A stretch of 64,000 nucleotides of DNA from Limnomonas spitsbergensis (taxonomy: Eukaryota > Chlorophyta > Chlorophyceae > Chlamydomonadales), in the NCBI GenBank assembly GCA_037349105.1, contig JAYJMM010000066.1, positions 1,116,001-1,180,000 on the forward strand. Direction: 5' to 3'. Positions 12,771 through 27,055 of the stretch are shown in pieces. The notes below the pieces were generated by a model. That model worked only from the letters and a program-made list of their open reading frames with translations, ran no database searches and had not been told where the DNA came from. Position numbers and translations under genes: made by a program. The stretch's first letter is position 1. Every line of letters begins with the position of its first letter.

Positions 12771-15700
12771 GGAGGCTGGTTCAGTAATTCAATGGAGACA
12801 TGATCTGTAATTCAATGGAGGCGTGTTCTGTCAGTAAATGGATGCAGGATTTGTAAGTAATGGATACCGGTTATGCAATTAAATTGGGGCAAGATCTGTA
12901 AGTTATTGGAGGCAGGTTAAGTAAGTAAATGGAGGCAAGATCTGTAAGTAATGGAGGCATGATATGTAAGATAATAAAGGCAAATACTGTAAGTTAATGG
13001 AGGCAAGATATGTAAGTAAATGGAGGCTGGTTCAGTAATTCAATGGAGACAGTATATGTAAGTTAATGGAGGCATGTTCTGTCAGTAAATGGATGCATGA
13101 TCTGTAAGTAATGGATACCGGTTATGCAATTAAATTGGGGCAAGATATGTAATCTATTGGAGGCAAGTTTAGTAAGTAAATGGAGGCAAGATATGTAAGT
13201 AATGGAGTCATGATATGTAAGATAATAAAGGCAAATACTGTAAGTTAATGGAGGCAAGATATGTAAGTAAATGGAGGCTGGTTCAGTAATTTAATGGAGA
13301 CAGGATATGTAAGTTAATGGAGGCATGTTTTGTCAGTAAATGGATGCATGATCTGTAAGTAATGGATACATGTTCTGCAATTACATTGGGGCAAGATATG
13401 TAATCTATTGGAGGCAAGTTTAGTACGTAAATGGAGGCAAGATCTGTAAGTAATGGATACATGTTATGCAATTAAATTGGGGGAAGATGTGTAAGTTATC
13501 GGAGGCAAGTTTAGTAAGTAAATGGAGGCAAGATCTGTAAGTAATGGAGGCATGATATGTAAGATAATAAAGGCAAATACAGTACGTTAATGGAGGCAAG
13601 ATATGTAAGTAAATGGAGGCTGGTTCAGTAATTCAATGGAGACATGATCTGTAATTTAATGGAGGCATGTTCTGTCAGTAAATGGAGGCAAGATCTGTAA
13701 GTAAAGGATACATGTTCTGCAATTAAATTGGGGCAAGTTCTGTAAGTTAATGGAGACAAGTTAAGTAAGTAAATGGATACAGGTTATGCAATTAAATTGA
13801 GGCAAGATCTGTAAGCTATTGGAGGCATGTTCTGTCAGTAAATGGATGCAGGATCTGTAAGTAATGGATACATGTTCTGCAATTAAATTGGTGCAAGATA
13901 TATAAGTTAATGGAAGCATGTTAAGTAAGTAAATGGAGGCAAGATCTGTAAGTAATGGATACATGTTCTGCAATAAATTGGGGCAATATCTGTAAGTTAA
14001 TGGAGACAAGTTAAGTAAGTAAATGGAGGCAAGATCTGTAAGTAATGGAGGCATGATCTGTAAGCTAATAAGGGCAAATACTGTAAGTTAATGAAAACAA
14101 GATATGTAAGTAAATGGAGGCTGGTTCAGTAATTCAATGGAGACATGATCTGTAATTCAATGGAGGCGTGTTCTGTCAGTAAATGGATGCAGGATTTGTA
14201 AGTAATGGATACCGGTTATGCAATTAAATTGGGGCAAGATCTGTAAGTTATTGGAGGCAGGTTAAGTAAGTAAATGGAGGCAAGATCTGTAAGTAATGGA
14301 GGCATGATATGTAAGATAATAAAGGCAAATACTGTAAGTTAATGGAGGCAAGATATGTAAGTAAATGGAGGCTGGTTCAGTAATTCAATGGAGACAGTAT
14401 ATGTAAGTTAATGGAGGCATGTTCTGTCAGTAAATGGATGCATGATCTGTAAGTAATGGATACCGGTTATGCAATTAAATTGGGGCAAGATATGTAATCT
14501 ATTGGAGGCAAGTTTAGTAAGTAAATGGAGGCAAGATATGTAAGTAATGGAGTCATGATATGTAAGATAATAAAGGCAAATACTGTAAGTTAATGGAGGC
14601 AAGATATGTAAGTAAATGGAGGCTGGTTCAGTAATTTAATGGAGACAGGATATGTAAGTTAATGGAGGCATGTTTTGTCAGTAAATGGATGCATGATCTG
14701 TAAGTAATGGATACATGTTCTGCAATTACATTGGGGCAAGATATGTAATCTATTGGAGGCAAGTTTAGTACGTAAATGGAGGCAAGATCTGTAAGTAATG
14801 GATACATGTTATGCAATTAAATTGGGGGAAGATGTGTAAGTTATCGGAGGCAAGTTCAGTAAGTAAATGGAGGCAAGATCTGTAAGTAATGGAGGCATGA
14901 TCTGTAAGATAATAAAGGCAAATACAGTACGTTAATGGAGGCAAGATATGTAAGTAAATGGAGGCTGGTTCAGTAATTCAATGGAGACATGATCTGTAAT
15001 TTAATGGAGGCATGTTCTGTCAGTAAATGGAGGCAAGATCTGTAAGTAAAGGATACATGTTCTGCAATTAAATTGGTGCAAGATATATAAGTTAATGGAA
15101 GCATGTTAAGTAAGTAAATGGAGGCAAGATCTGTAAGTAATGGATACATGTTCTGCAATAAATTGGGGCAAGTTCTGTAAGTTAATGGAGACAAGTTAAG
15201 TAAGTAAATGGATACAGGTTATGCAATTAAATTGAGGCAAGATCTGTAAGCTATTGGAGGCATGTTCTGTCAGTAAATGGATGCAGGATCTGTAAGTAAT
15301 GGATACATGTTCTGCAATTAAATTGGTGCAAGATATATAAGTTAATGGAAGCATGTTAAGTAAGTAAATGGAGGCAAGATCTGTAAGTAATGGATACATG
15401 TTCTGCAATAAATTGGGGCAATATCTGTAAGTTAATGGAGACAAGTTAAGTAAGTAAATGGAGGCAAGATCTGTAAGTAATGGAGGCATGATCTGTAAGC
15501 TAATAAGGGCAAATACTGTAAGTTAATGAAAACAAGATATGTAAGTAAATGGAGGCTGGTTCAGTAATTCAATGGAGACATGATCTGTAATTCAATGGAG
15601 GCGTGTTCTGTCAGTAAATGGATGCAGGATTTGTAAGTAATGGATACCGGTTATGCAATTAAATTGGGGCAAGATCTGTAAGTTATTGGAGGCAGGTTAA

Positions 15701-18240
15701 GTAAGTAAATGGAGGCAAGATCTGTAAGTAATGGAGGCATGATATGTAAGATAATAAAGGCAAATACTGTAAGTTAATGGAGGCAAGATATGTAAGTAAA
15801 TGGAGGCTGGTTCAGTAATTCAATGGAGACAGTATATGTAAGTTAATGGAGGCATGTTCTGTCAGTAAATGGATGCATGATCTGTAAGTAATGGATACCG
15901 GTTATGCAATTAAATTGGGGCAAGATATGTAATCTATTGGAGGCAAGTTTAGTAAGTAAATGGAGGCAAGATATTTAAGTAATGGAGGCATGATATGTAA
16001 GATAATAAAGGCAAATACTTTAAGTTAATGGAGGCAAGATATGTAAGTAAATGAAGAATGGTTCAATTATTAAATGGAGGCAAGATCTGTCAGTAATGGA
16101 TACATGTTTTGTCAGTAAATGGATGCATGATCTGTAAGTAATGGATACATGTTCTGCAATTACATTGGGGCAAGATATGTAATCTATTGGAGGCAAGTTT
16201 AGTACGTAAATGGAGGCAAGATCTGTAAGTAATGGATACATGTTATGCAATTAAATTGGGGGAAGATATGTAAGTTATTGGAGGCAGGTTAAGTAAGTAA
16301 ATGGAGGCAAGATCTGTAAGTAATGGAGGCATGATATGTAAGATAATAAAGGCAAATACAGTACGTTAATGGAGGCAAGATATGTAAGTAAATGGAGGTT
16401 GGTTCAGTAATTCAATGGAGACATGATCTGTAATTTAATGGAGGCATGTTCTGTCAGTAAATGGAGGCAAGCTCTGTAAGTAATGGATACATGTTCTGCA
16501 ATTAAATTGGGGCAAGTTCTGTAAGTTAATGGAGACAAGTTAAGTAAGTAAATGGATACAGGTTATGCCATTAAATTGAGGCAAGATCTGTAAGCTATTG
16601 GAGGCATGTTCTGTCAGTAAATGGATGCAGGATCTGTAAGTAATGGATACATGTTCTGCAATTAAATTGGTGCAAGATATATAAGTTAATGGAAGCATGT
16701 TAAGTAAGTAAATGGAGGCAAGATCTGTAAGTAATGGATACATGTTCTGCAATTAAATTTGGGCAATATCTGTAAGTTAATGGAGACAAGTTAAGTAAGT
16801 AAATGGAGGCAAGATCTGTAAGTAATGGAGGCATGATATGTAAGCTAATAAGGGCAAATACTGTAAGTTAATGAAAACAAGATATGTAAGTAAATGGAGG
16901 CTGGTTCAGTAATTCAATGGAGTCAGGATCTGTAATTCAATGGAGGCGTGTTCTGTCAGTAAATGGATGCAGGATCTGTAAGTAATGGATACCGGTTTTG
17001 CAATTAAATTGGGGCAAGATCTGTAAGTTATTGGAGGCAGGTTAAGTAAGTAAATGGAGGCAAGATCTGTAAGTAATGGAGGCATGATATGTAAGATAAT
17101 AAAGGCAAATACTGTAAGTTAATGGAGGCAAGATATGTAAGTAAATGGAGGCTGGTTCAGTAATTCAATGGAGACAGTATATGTAAGTTAATGGAGGCAT
17201 GTTCTGTCAGTAAATGGATGCATGATCTGTAAGTAATGGATACCGGTTATGCAATTAAATTGGGGCAAGATATGTAATCTATTGGAGGCAAGTTTAGTAA
17301 GTAAATGGAGGCAAGATCTGTAAGTAATGGAGGCATGATATGTAAGATAATAAAGGCAAATACTGTAAGTTAATGGAGGCAAGATATGTAAGTAAATGGA
17401 GGCTGGTTCAGTAATTTAATGGAGACAGGATATGTAAGTTAATGGAGGCATGTTCTGTCAGTAAATGGATGCATGATCTGTAAGTAATGGATACATGTTC
17501 TGCAATTACATTGGGGCAAGATATGTAATCTATTGGAGGCAAGTTTAGTACGTAAATGGAGGCAAGATCTGTAAGTAATGGATACATGTTATGCAATTAA
17601 ATTGGGGGAAGATGTGTAAGTTATCGGAGGCAAGTTTAGTAAGTAAATGGAGGCAAGATCTGTAAGTAATGGAGGCATGATATGTAAGATAATAAAGGCA
17701 AATACAGTACGTTAATGGAGGCAAGATATGTAAGTAAATGGAGGCTGGTTCAGTAATTCAATGGAGACATGATCTGTAATTTAATGGAGGCATGTTCTGT
17801 CAGTAAATGGAGGCAAGATCTGTAAGTAAAGGATACATGTTCTGCAATTAAATTGGGGCAAGTTCTGTAAGTTAATGGAGACAAGTTAAGTAAGTAAATG
17901 GATACAGGTTATGCAATTAAATTGAGGCAAGATCTGTAAGCTATTGGAGGCATGTTCTGTCAGTAAATGGATGCAGGATCTGTAAGTAATGGATACATGT
18001 TCTGCAATTAAATTGGTGCAAGATATATAAGTTAATGGAAGCATGTTAAGTAAGTAAATGGAGGCAAGATCTGTAAGTAATGGATACATGTTCTGCAATA
18101 AATTGGGGCAATATCTGTAAGTTAATGGAGACAAGTTAAGTAAGTAAATGGAGGCAAGATCTGTAAGTAATGGAGGCATGATCTGTAAGCTAATAAGGGC
18201 AAATACTGTAAGTTAATGAAAACAAGATATGTAAGTAAAT
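12771..18240 (+). repeat. HOR units 12-15: 1,345/1,435/1,345/1,345 bp
   Basis: Units start at 12771, 14116, 15551 and 16896. Unit 13 is 1,435 bp. It holds one extra 4-mer and two copies of a one-base deletion (CAATAAATT instead of CAATTAAATT, near 15166 and 15407), which explains why it is 2 bp below the modular sum of 1,437. The same one-base deletion occurs near 13973 and 18097. GTTATCGGAGG, a CpG variant of GTTATTGGAGG, is common here (about 13497, 14842 and 17622). Confidence 0.82.
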
Positions 18241-21200
18241 GGAGGCTGGTTCAGTAATTCAATGGAGACATGATCTGTAATTCAATGGAGGCGTGTTCTG
18301 TCAGTAAATGGATGCAGGATTTGTAAGTAATGGATACCGGTTATGCAATTAAATTGGGGCAAGATCTGTAAGTTATTGGAGGCAGGTTAAGTAAGTAAAT
18401 GGAGGCAAGATCTGTAAGTAATGGAGGCATGATATGTAAGATAATAAAGGCAAATACTGTAAGTTAATGGAGGCAAGATATGTAAGTAAATGGAGGCTGG
18501 TTCAGTAATTCAATGGAGACAGTATATGTAAGTTAATGGAGGCATGTTCTGTCAGTAAATGGATGCATGATCTGTAAGTAATGGATACCGGTTATGCAAT
18601 TAAATTGGGGCAAGATATGTAATCTATTGGAGGCAAGTTTAGTAAGTAAATGGAGGCAAGATCTGTAAGTAATGGAGGCATGATATGTAAGATAATAAAG
18701 GCAAATACTGTAAGTTAATAGAGGCAAGATATGTAAGTAAATGGAGGCTGGTTCAGTAATTTAATGGAGACAGGATATGTAAGTTAATGGAGGCATGTTT
18801 TGTCAGTAAATGGATGCATGATCTGTAAGTAATGGATACATGTTCTGCAATTACATTGGGGCAAGATATGTAATCTATTGGAGGCAAGTTTAGTACGTAA
18901 ATGGAGGCAAGATCTGTAAGTAATGGATACATGTTATGCAATTAAATTGGGGCAATATCTGTAAGTTAATGGAGACAAGTTAAGTAAGTAAATGGAGGCA
19001 AGATCTGTAAGTAATGGAGGCATGATCTGTAAGCTAATAAGGGCAAATACTGTAAGTTAATGAAAACAAGATATGTAAGTAAATGGAGGCTGGTTCAGTA
19101 ATTCAATGGAGACATGATCTGTAATTCAATGGAGGCGTGTTCTGTCAGTAAATGGATGCAGGATTTGTAAGTAATGGATACCGGTTATGCAATTAAATTG
19201 GGGCAAGATCTGTAAGTTATTGGAGGCAGGTTAAGTAAGTAAATGGAGGCAAGATCTGTAAGTAATGGAGGCATGATATGTAAGATAATAAAGGCAAATA
19301 CTGTAAGTTAATGGAGGCAAGATATGTAAGTAAATGGAGGCTGGTTCAGTAATTCAATGGAGACAGTATATGTAAGTTAATGGAGGCATGTTCTGTCAGT
19401 AAATGGATGCATGATCTGTAAGTAATGGATACCGGTTATGCAATTAAATTGGGGCAAGATATGTAATCTATTGGAGGCAAGTTTAGTAAGTAAATGGAGG
19501 CAAGATATGTAAGTAATGGAGGCATGATATGTAAGATAATAAAGGCAAATACTGTAAGTTAATGGAGGCAAGATATGTAAGTAAATGGAGGCTGGTTCAG
19601 TAATTTAATGGAGACAGGATATGTAAGTTAATGGAGGCATGTTTTGTCAGTAAATGGATGCATGATCTGTAAGTAATGGATACATGTTCTGCAATTACAT
19701 TGGGGCAAGATATGTAATCTATTGGAGGCAAGTTTAGTACGTAAATGGAGGCAAGATCTGTAAGTAATGGATACATGTTATGCAATTAAATTGGGGGAAG
19801 ATGTGTAAGTTATCGGAGGCAAGTTTAGTAAGTAAATGGAGGCAAGATCTGTAAGTAATGGAGGCATGATATGTAAGATAATAAAGGCAAATACAGTACG
19901 TTAATGGAGGCAAGATATGTAAGTAAATGGAGGCTGGTTCAGTAATTCAATGGAGACATGATCTGTAATTTAATGGAGGCATGTTCTGTCAGTAAATGGA
20001 GGCAAGATCTGTAAGTAAAGGATACATGTTCTGCAATTAAATTGGGGCAAGTTCTGTAAGTTAATGGAGACAAGTTAAGTAAGTAAATGGATACAGGTTA
20101 TGCAATTAAATTGAGGCAAGATCTGTAAGCTATTGGAGGCATGTTCTGTCAGTAAATGGAGGCAAGATCTGTAAGTAAAGGATACATGTTCTGCAATTAA
20201 ATTGGGGCAAGTTCTGTAAGTTAATGGAGACAAGTTAAGTAAGTAAATGGATACAGGTTATGCAATTAAATTGAGGCAAGATCTGTAAGCTATTGGAGGC
20301 ATGTTCTGTCAGTAAATGGATGCAGGATCTGTAAGTAATGGATACATGTTCTGCAATTAAATTGGTGCAAGATATATAAGTTAATGGAAGCATGTTAAGT
20401 AAGTAAATGGAGGCAAGATCTGTAAGTAATGGATACATGTTCTGCAATAAATTGGGGCAATATCTGTAAGTTAATGGAGACAAGTTAAGTAAGTAAATGG
20501 AGGCAAGATCTGTAAGTAATGGAGGCATGATCTGTAAGCTAATAAGGGCAAATACTGTAAGTTAATGAAAACAAGATATGTAAGTAAATGGAGGCTGGTT
20601 CAGTAATTCAATGGAGACATGATCTGTAATTCAATGGAGGCGTGTTCTGTCAGTAAATGGATGCAGGATTTGTAAGTAATGGATACCGGTTATGCAATTA
20701 AATTGGGGCAAGATCTGTAAGTTATTGGAGGCAGGTTAAGTAAGTAAATGGAGGCAAGATCTGTAAGTAATGGAGGCATGATATGTAAGATAATAAAGGC
20801 AAATACTGTAAGTTAATGGAGGCAAGATATGTAAGTAAATGGAGGCTGGTTCAGTAATTCAATGGAGACAGTATATGTAAGTTAATGGAGGCATGTTCTG
20901 TCAGTAAATGGATGCATGATCTGTAAGTAATGGATACCGGTTATGCAATTAAATTGGGGCAAGATATGTAATCTATTGGAGGCAAGTTTAGTAAGTAAAT
21001 GGAGGCAAGATCTGTAAGTAATGGAGGCATGATATGTAAGATAATAAAGGCAAATACTGTAAGTTAATAGAGGCAAGATATGTAAGTAAATGGAGGCTGG
21101 TTCAGTAATTTAATGGAGACACGATATGTAAGTTAATGGAGGCATGTTTTGTCAGTAAATGGATGCATGATCTGTAAGTAATGGATACATGTTCTGCAAT

Positions 21201-21433
21201 TACATTGGGGCAAGATATGTAATCTATTGGAGGCAAGTTTAGTACGTAAATGGAGGCAAGATCTGTAAGTAATGGATACATGTTATGCAATTAAATTGGG
21301 GCAATATCTGTAAGTTAATGGAGACAAGTTAAGTAAGTAAATGGAGGCAAGATCTGTAAGTAATGGAGGCATGATCTGTAAGCTAATAAGGGCAAATACT
21401 GTAAGTTAATGAAAACAAGATATGTAAGTAAAT
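18241..21433 (+). repeat. HOR units 16-18: 844/1,505/844 bp
   Basis: Units start at 18241, 19085 and 20590. The two 844-bp units flank a 1,505-bp unit that is 160 bp longer than the reference because of an internal tandem duplication of seven monomers (19998-20157 and 20158-20317). The modular sum for 1,505 is six 3-mers plus twelve 4-mers (1,506), less a one-base deletion near 20444. Confidence 0.82.
19998..20317 (+). repeat. Exact 160-bp tandem duplication inside unit 17
   Basis: The seven-monomer stretch 19998-20157 (one 4-mer plus one 3-mer, 91+69) is followed by a copy at 20158-20317 with no difference that I could find. The duplicated block begins GGAGGCAAGATCTGTAAG and ends at a GTCAGTAAAT monomer. 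The same doublet occurs in the downstream copy at 62153-62472, so it arose before the large duplication. Confidence 0.88.
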
Positions 21434-24400
21434 GGAGGCTGGTTCAGTAATTCAATGGAGACATGATCTGTAATTCAATGGAGGCGTGTTCTGTCAGTAA
21501 ATGGATGCAGGATTTGTAAGTAATGGATACCGGTTATGCAATTAAATTGGGGCAAGATCTGTAAGTTATTGGAGGCAGGTTAAGTAAGTAAATGGAGGCA
21601 AGATCTGTAAGTAATGGAGGCATGATATGTAAGATAATAAAGGCAAATACTGTAAGTTAATGGAGGCAAGATATGTAAGTAAATGGAGGCTGGTTCAGTA
21701 ATTCAATGGAGACAGTATATGTAAGTTAATGGAGGCATGTTCTGTCAGTAAATGGATGCATGATCTGTAAGTAATGGATACCGGTTATGCAATTAAATTG
21801 GGGCAAGATATGTAATCTATTGGAGGCAAGTTTAGTAAGTAAATGGAGGCAAGATATGTAAGTAATGGAGGCATGATATGTAAGATAATAAAGGCAAATA
21901 CTGTAAGTTAATGGAGGCAAGATATGTAAGTAAATGGAGGCTGGTTCAGTAATTTAATGGAGACAGGATATGTAAGTTAATGGAGGCATGTTTTGTCAGT
22001 AAATGGATGCATGATCTGTAAGTAATGGATACATGTTCTGCAATTACATTGGGGCAAGATATGTAATCTATTGGAGGCAAGTTTAGTACGTAAATGGAGG
22101 CAAGATCTGTAAGTAATGGATACATGTTATGCAATTAAATTGGGGGAAGATGTGTAAGTTATCGGAGGCAAGTTTAGTAAGTAAATGGAGGCAAGATCTG
22201 TAAGTAATGGAGGCATGATATGTAAGATAATAAAGGCAAATACAGTACGTTAATGGAGGCAAGATATGTAAGTAAATGGAGGCTGGTTCAGTAATTCAAT
22301 GGAGACATGATCTGTAATTTAATGGAGGCATGTTCTGTCAGTAAATGGAGGCAAGATCTGTAAGTAAAGGATACATGTTCTGCAATTAAATTGGGGCAAG
22401 TTCTGTAAGTTAATGGAGACAAGTTAAGTAAGTAAATGGATACAGGTTATGCAATTAAATTGAGGCAAGATCTGTAAGCTATTGGAGGCATGTTCTGTCA
22501 GTAAATGGATGCAGGATCTGTAAGTAATGGATACATGTTCTGCAATTAAATTGGTGCAAGATATATAAGTTAATGGAAGCATGTTAAGTAAGTAAATGGA
22601 GGCAAGATCTGTAAGTAATGGATACATGTTCTGCAATAAATTGGGGCAATATCTGTAAGTTAATGGAGACAAGTTAAGTAAGTAAATGGAGGCAAGATCT
22701 GTAAGTAATGGAGGCATGATCTGTAAGCTAATAAGGGCAAATACTGTAAGTTAATGAAAACAAGATATGTAAGTAAATGGAGGCTGGTTCAGTAATTCAA
22801 TGGAGACATGATCTGTAATTCAATGGAGGCGTGTTCTGTCAGTAAATGGATGCAGGATTTGTAAGTAATGGATACCGGTTATGCAATTAAATTGGGGCAA
22901 GATCTGTAAGTTATTGGAGGCAGGTTAAGTAAGTAAATGGAGGCAAGATCTGTAAGTAATGGAGGCATGATATGTAAGATAATAAAGGCAAATACTGTAA
23001 GTTAATGGAGGCAAGATATGTAAGTAAATGGAGGCTGGTTCAGTAATTCAATGGAGACAGTATATGTAAGTTAATGGAGGCATGTTCTGTCAGTAAATGG
23101 ATGCATGATCTGTAAGTAATGGATACCGGTTATGCAATTAAATTGGGGCAAGATATGTAATCTATTGGAGGCAAGTTTAGTAAGTAAATGGAGGCAAGAT
23201 ATTTAAGTAATGGAGGCATGATATGTAAGATAATAAAGGCAAATAATTTAAGTTAATGGAGGCAAGATATGTAAGTAAATGAAGAATGGTTCAATTATTA
23301 AATGGAGGCAAGATCTGTAAGTAATGGATACATGTTTTGTCAGTAAATGGATGCATGATCTGTAAGTAATGGATACATGTTCTGCAATTACATTGGGGCA
23401 AGATATGTAATCTATTGGAGGCAAGTTTAGTACGTAAATGGAGGCAAGATCTGTAAGTAATGGATACATGTTATGCAATTAAATTGGGGGAAGATATGTA
23501 AGTTATTGGAGGCAGGTTAAGTAAGTAAATGGAGGCAAGATCTGTAAGTAATGGAGGCATGATATGTAAGATAATAAAGGCAAATACAGTACGTTAATGG
23601 AGGCAAGATATGTAAGTAAATGGAGGCTGGTTCAGTAATTCAATGGAGACATGATCTGTAATTTAATGGAGGCATGTTCTGTCAGTAAATGGAGGCAAGA
23701 TCTGTAAGTAATGGATACATGTTCTGCAATTAAATTGGGGCAAGTTCTGTAAGTTAATGGAGACAAGTTAAGTAAGTAAATGGATACAGGTTATGCCATT
23801 AAATTGAGGCAAGATCTGTAAGCTATTGGAGGCATGTTCTGTCAGTAAATGGATGCAGGATCTGTAAGTAATGGATACATGCTCTGCAATTAAATTGGTG
23901 CAAGATATATAAGTTAATGGAAGCATGTTAAGTAAGTAAATGGAGGCAAGATCTGTAAGTAATGGATACATGTTCTGCAATTAAATTTGGGCAATATCTG
24001 TAAGTTAATGGAGACAAGTTAAGTAAGTAAATGGAGGCAAGATCTGTAAGTAATGGAGGCATGATATGTAAGCTAATAAGGGCAAATACTGTAAGTTAAT
24101 GAAAACAAGATATGTAAGTAAATGGAGGCTGGTTCAGTAATTCAATGGAGTCAGGATCTGTAATTCAATGGAGGCGTGTTCTGTCAGTAAATGGATGCAG
24201 GATCTGTAAGTAATGGATACCGGTTTTGCAATTAAATTGGGGGAAGATATGTAAGTTATTGGAGGCAGGTTAAGTAAGTAAATGGAGGCAAGATCTGTAA
24301 GTAATGGAGGCATGATATGTAAGATAATAAAGGCAAATACTGTAAGTTAATGGAGGCAAGATATGTAAGTAAATGGAGGCTGGTTCAGTAATTCAATGGA

Positions 24401-24967
24401 GACAGTATATGTAAGTTAATGGAGGCATGTTCTGTCAGTAAATGGATGCATGATCTGTAAGTAATGGATACCGGTTATGCAATTAAATTGGGGCAAGATA
24501 TGTAATCTATTGGAGGCAAGTTTAGTAAGTAAATGGAGGCAAGATCTGTAAGTAATGGAGGCATGATATGTAAGCTAATAAAGGCAAATACTGTAAGTTA
24601 ATGGAGGCAAGATATGTAAGTAAATGGAGGCTGGTTCAGTAATTTAATGGAGACAGGATATGTAAGTTAATGGAGGCATGTTCTGTCAGTAAATGGATGC
24701 ATGATCTGTAAGTAATGGATACATGTTCTGCAATTACATTGGGGCAAGATATGTAATCTATTGGAGGCAAGTTTAGTACGTAAATGGAGGCAAGATCTGT
24801 AAGTAATGGATACATGTTATGCAATTAAATTGGGGGAAGATGTGTAAGTTATCGGAGGCAAGTTTAGTAAGTAAATTGAGGCAAGATCTGTAAGTAATGG
24901 AGGCATGATCTGTAAGCTAATAAGGGCAAATACTGTAAGTTAATGAAAACAAGATATGTAAGTAAAT
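21434..24967 (+). repeat. HOR units 19-21: 1,345/1,345/844 bp
   Basis: Units start at 21434, 22779 and 24124. About 22,424-24,820 aligns with 15,196-17,590 at a constant offset of 7,228, so it is another copy of the unit 13-15 family. Local differences include AAATAATTTAAG near 23,246 where the counterpart has AAATACTTTAAG. Unit 21 (844 bp) contains a GGGGGAAGATATG monomer at 24239 and leads into the diverged block. Confidence 0.8.
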
Positions 24968-27055
24968 GGAGGCTGGTTCAGTAATTCAATGGAGACAGGA
25001 TCTGTAATTCAATGGAGGCGTGTTCTGTTAGTAAATGGATGCATGATCTGTAAGTAATGGATACCGGTTATGCAATTAAATTGGGGCAAGATCTGTAAGT
25101 TATTGGAGGCAGGTTAAGTAAGTAAATGGAGGCAAGATCTGTAAGTAATGGAGGCATGATATGTAAGATAATAAAGGCAAATACTGTAAGTTAATGGAGG
25201 CAAGATATATAAGTAAATGGAGGCTGGTTCAGTAATTCAATGGAGACAGTATATGTAAGTTGATGGAGGCATGTTCTGTCAGTAAATGGATGCATGATCT
25301 GTAAGTAATGGATACCGGTTATGCAATTAAATTGGGGCAAGATATGTAATCTATTGGAGGCAAGTTTAGTAAGTAAATGGAGGCAAGATCTGTAAGTAAT
25401 GGAGGCATGATATGTAAGATAATAAAGGCAAATACTTTAAGTTAATGGAGGCAAGATATGTAAGTAAATGAAGGCTGGTTCAATAATTAAATGGAGGCAA
25501 GATCTGTAAGTAATGGATACATGTTCTGCAATTAAATTGGGGCAAGTTCTGTAAGTTAATGGAGACAAGTTAAATAAGTAAATGGATACAGGTTATGCAA
25601 TTAAATTGAGGCAAGCTCTGTAAGCTATTGGAGGCATGTTCTGTCAGTAAATGGATGCAGGATCTGTAAGTAATGGATACATGTTCTGCAATTATATTGG
25701 TGCAAGATATGTGAGTTAATGGAAGCATGTTAAGTAAGTAAATGGAGGCAAGATCTGAAAGTAATGGATACATGTTATGCAATTAAATTGGGGCAATATC
25801 TGTAAGTTATTGGAGGCAGGTTAAGTAAGTAAATGGAGGCAAGATCTGTAAGTAATGAAGGCATGATCTGTAAGCTAATAAGGGCAAATACTGTAAGTTA
25901 ATGGAGGCAAGATATGTAAGTAAATGGAGGCTGGTTCATTAATTCAATGTAGACAGTATATGTAAGTTAATGGAGGCATGTTCTGTCAGTAAATGGATGC
26001 ATGATCTGTAAGTAATGGATGCAGGTTCTGCAATTAAATTGGGGCAAGATATGCAATATATTGGAGGTAAGTTGAGTACGTAAATGGAGGCAAGATCTGT
26101 AAGTAATGGATACATGTTATGCAATTAAATTGGGGGAAGTTATGTAAGTTATTGGAGGCAGGTTAAGTAAGTAAATGGAGGCAAGATCTGTAAGTAATGG
26201 AGGCATGATATGTAAGATAATAAAGGCAAATACAGTAAGTTAATGGAGGCAAGATATGTAAGTAAATGGAGGTTGGTTCAGTAATTCAATGGAGACATGA
26301 TCTGTAATTTAATGGAGGCATGTTCTGTCAGTAAATGGATGCATGATCTGTAAGTAATGGATACCGGTTATGCAATTAAATTGGGGCAAGATATGTAAGT
26401 TTTTGGAGGCAGGTTAAGTAAGTAAATGGAGGCAAGATCTGTAAGTAATGGAGGCCTGATATGTAAGATAATAAAGGCAAATACTATAAGTTAATGGAGG
26501 CAAGATATGTAAGTAAATGGAGGATGGTTCAATAATGAAATGGAGGCAAGATCTGTAAGTTAATGGAGGCATGTTTTGTCAGTAAATGGATGCATGATCT
26601 GTAAGTAATGGATACATGTTATGCAATTACATTGGGGCAAGATATGTAATCTATTGGAGGCAAGTTTAGTAAGTAAATAGAGGCAAGATCTGTAAGTAAT
26701 GGATACATGTTATGCAATTAAATTGGTGCAAGATATGTAAGTTAATGGAGGCATGTTAAGTAAGTAAATGGAGGCAAGATCTGTAAGTAATGGATACATG
26801 TTCTGCAATTAAATTGGGGCAATATCTGTAAATTAATGGAGACAAGTTAAGTAAGTAAATGGAGGCAAGATCTGTAAGTAATGGAGGCATGATATGTAAG
26901 CTAATAAAGGCAAATACTGTAAGTTAATGCAACCAAGATATGTAAGTAAATGGAGGCTGGTTCAGTAATTCAATGGAGACAGGATCTGTAATTCAATGGA
27001 GGCGTGTTCTGTCAGTAAATGGATGCAGGATCTGTAAGTAATGGATACCGGTTTA
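24228..27055 (+). repeat. 2,828-bp tandem duplication, copy 1
   Basis: This copy matches 27056-29883 at a constant offset of 2,828 (844 + 958 + 1,026 bp, three HOR units). The one substitution I noticed is T25044 against G27872. The crossover between copies lies in the 15-bp interval 27056-27070: A27055 matches the downstream parent (A29883) and not T24227, while G27071 matches G24243 and not C29899. Confidence 0.88.

Larger units (their letters stand above)
1..21845 (+). repeat. Large duplicated segment, copy 1
   Basis: This segment aligns with 36748-64000 through four constant offsets: 36,747 up to 5172, 36,746 to about 8,000, 39,030 to about 13,640, and 42,155 to 21,845. The order of unit lengths is the same in both copies except for two extra superunits in copy 2. 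The left and right ends of the duplication lie outside the window, so its full length is unknown. The differences I found are about a dozen single-base changes and one 1-bp indel. Confidence 0.9.

Noticed and set aside
13761..14054. - strand 97-codon frames repeated in several units
   Set aside because: They differ from the 70-codon frames only because a one-base deletion (CAATAAATT) joins two frames. A real gene would not be lengthened by frame shifts at random copies of a repeat. Many of the other frames start at TTG.
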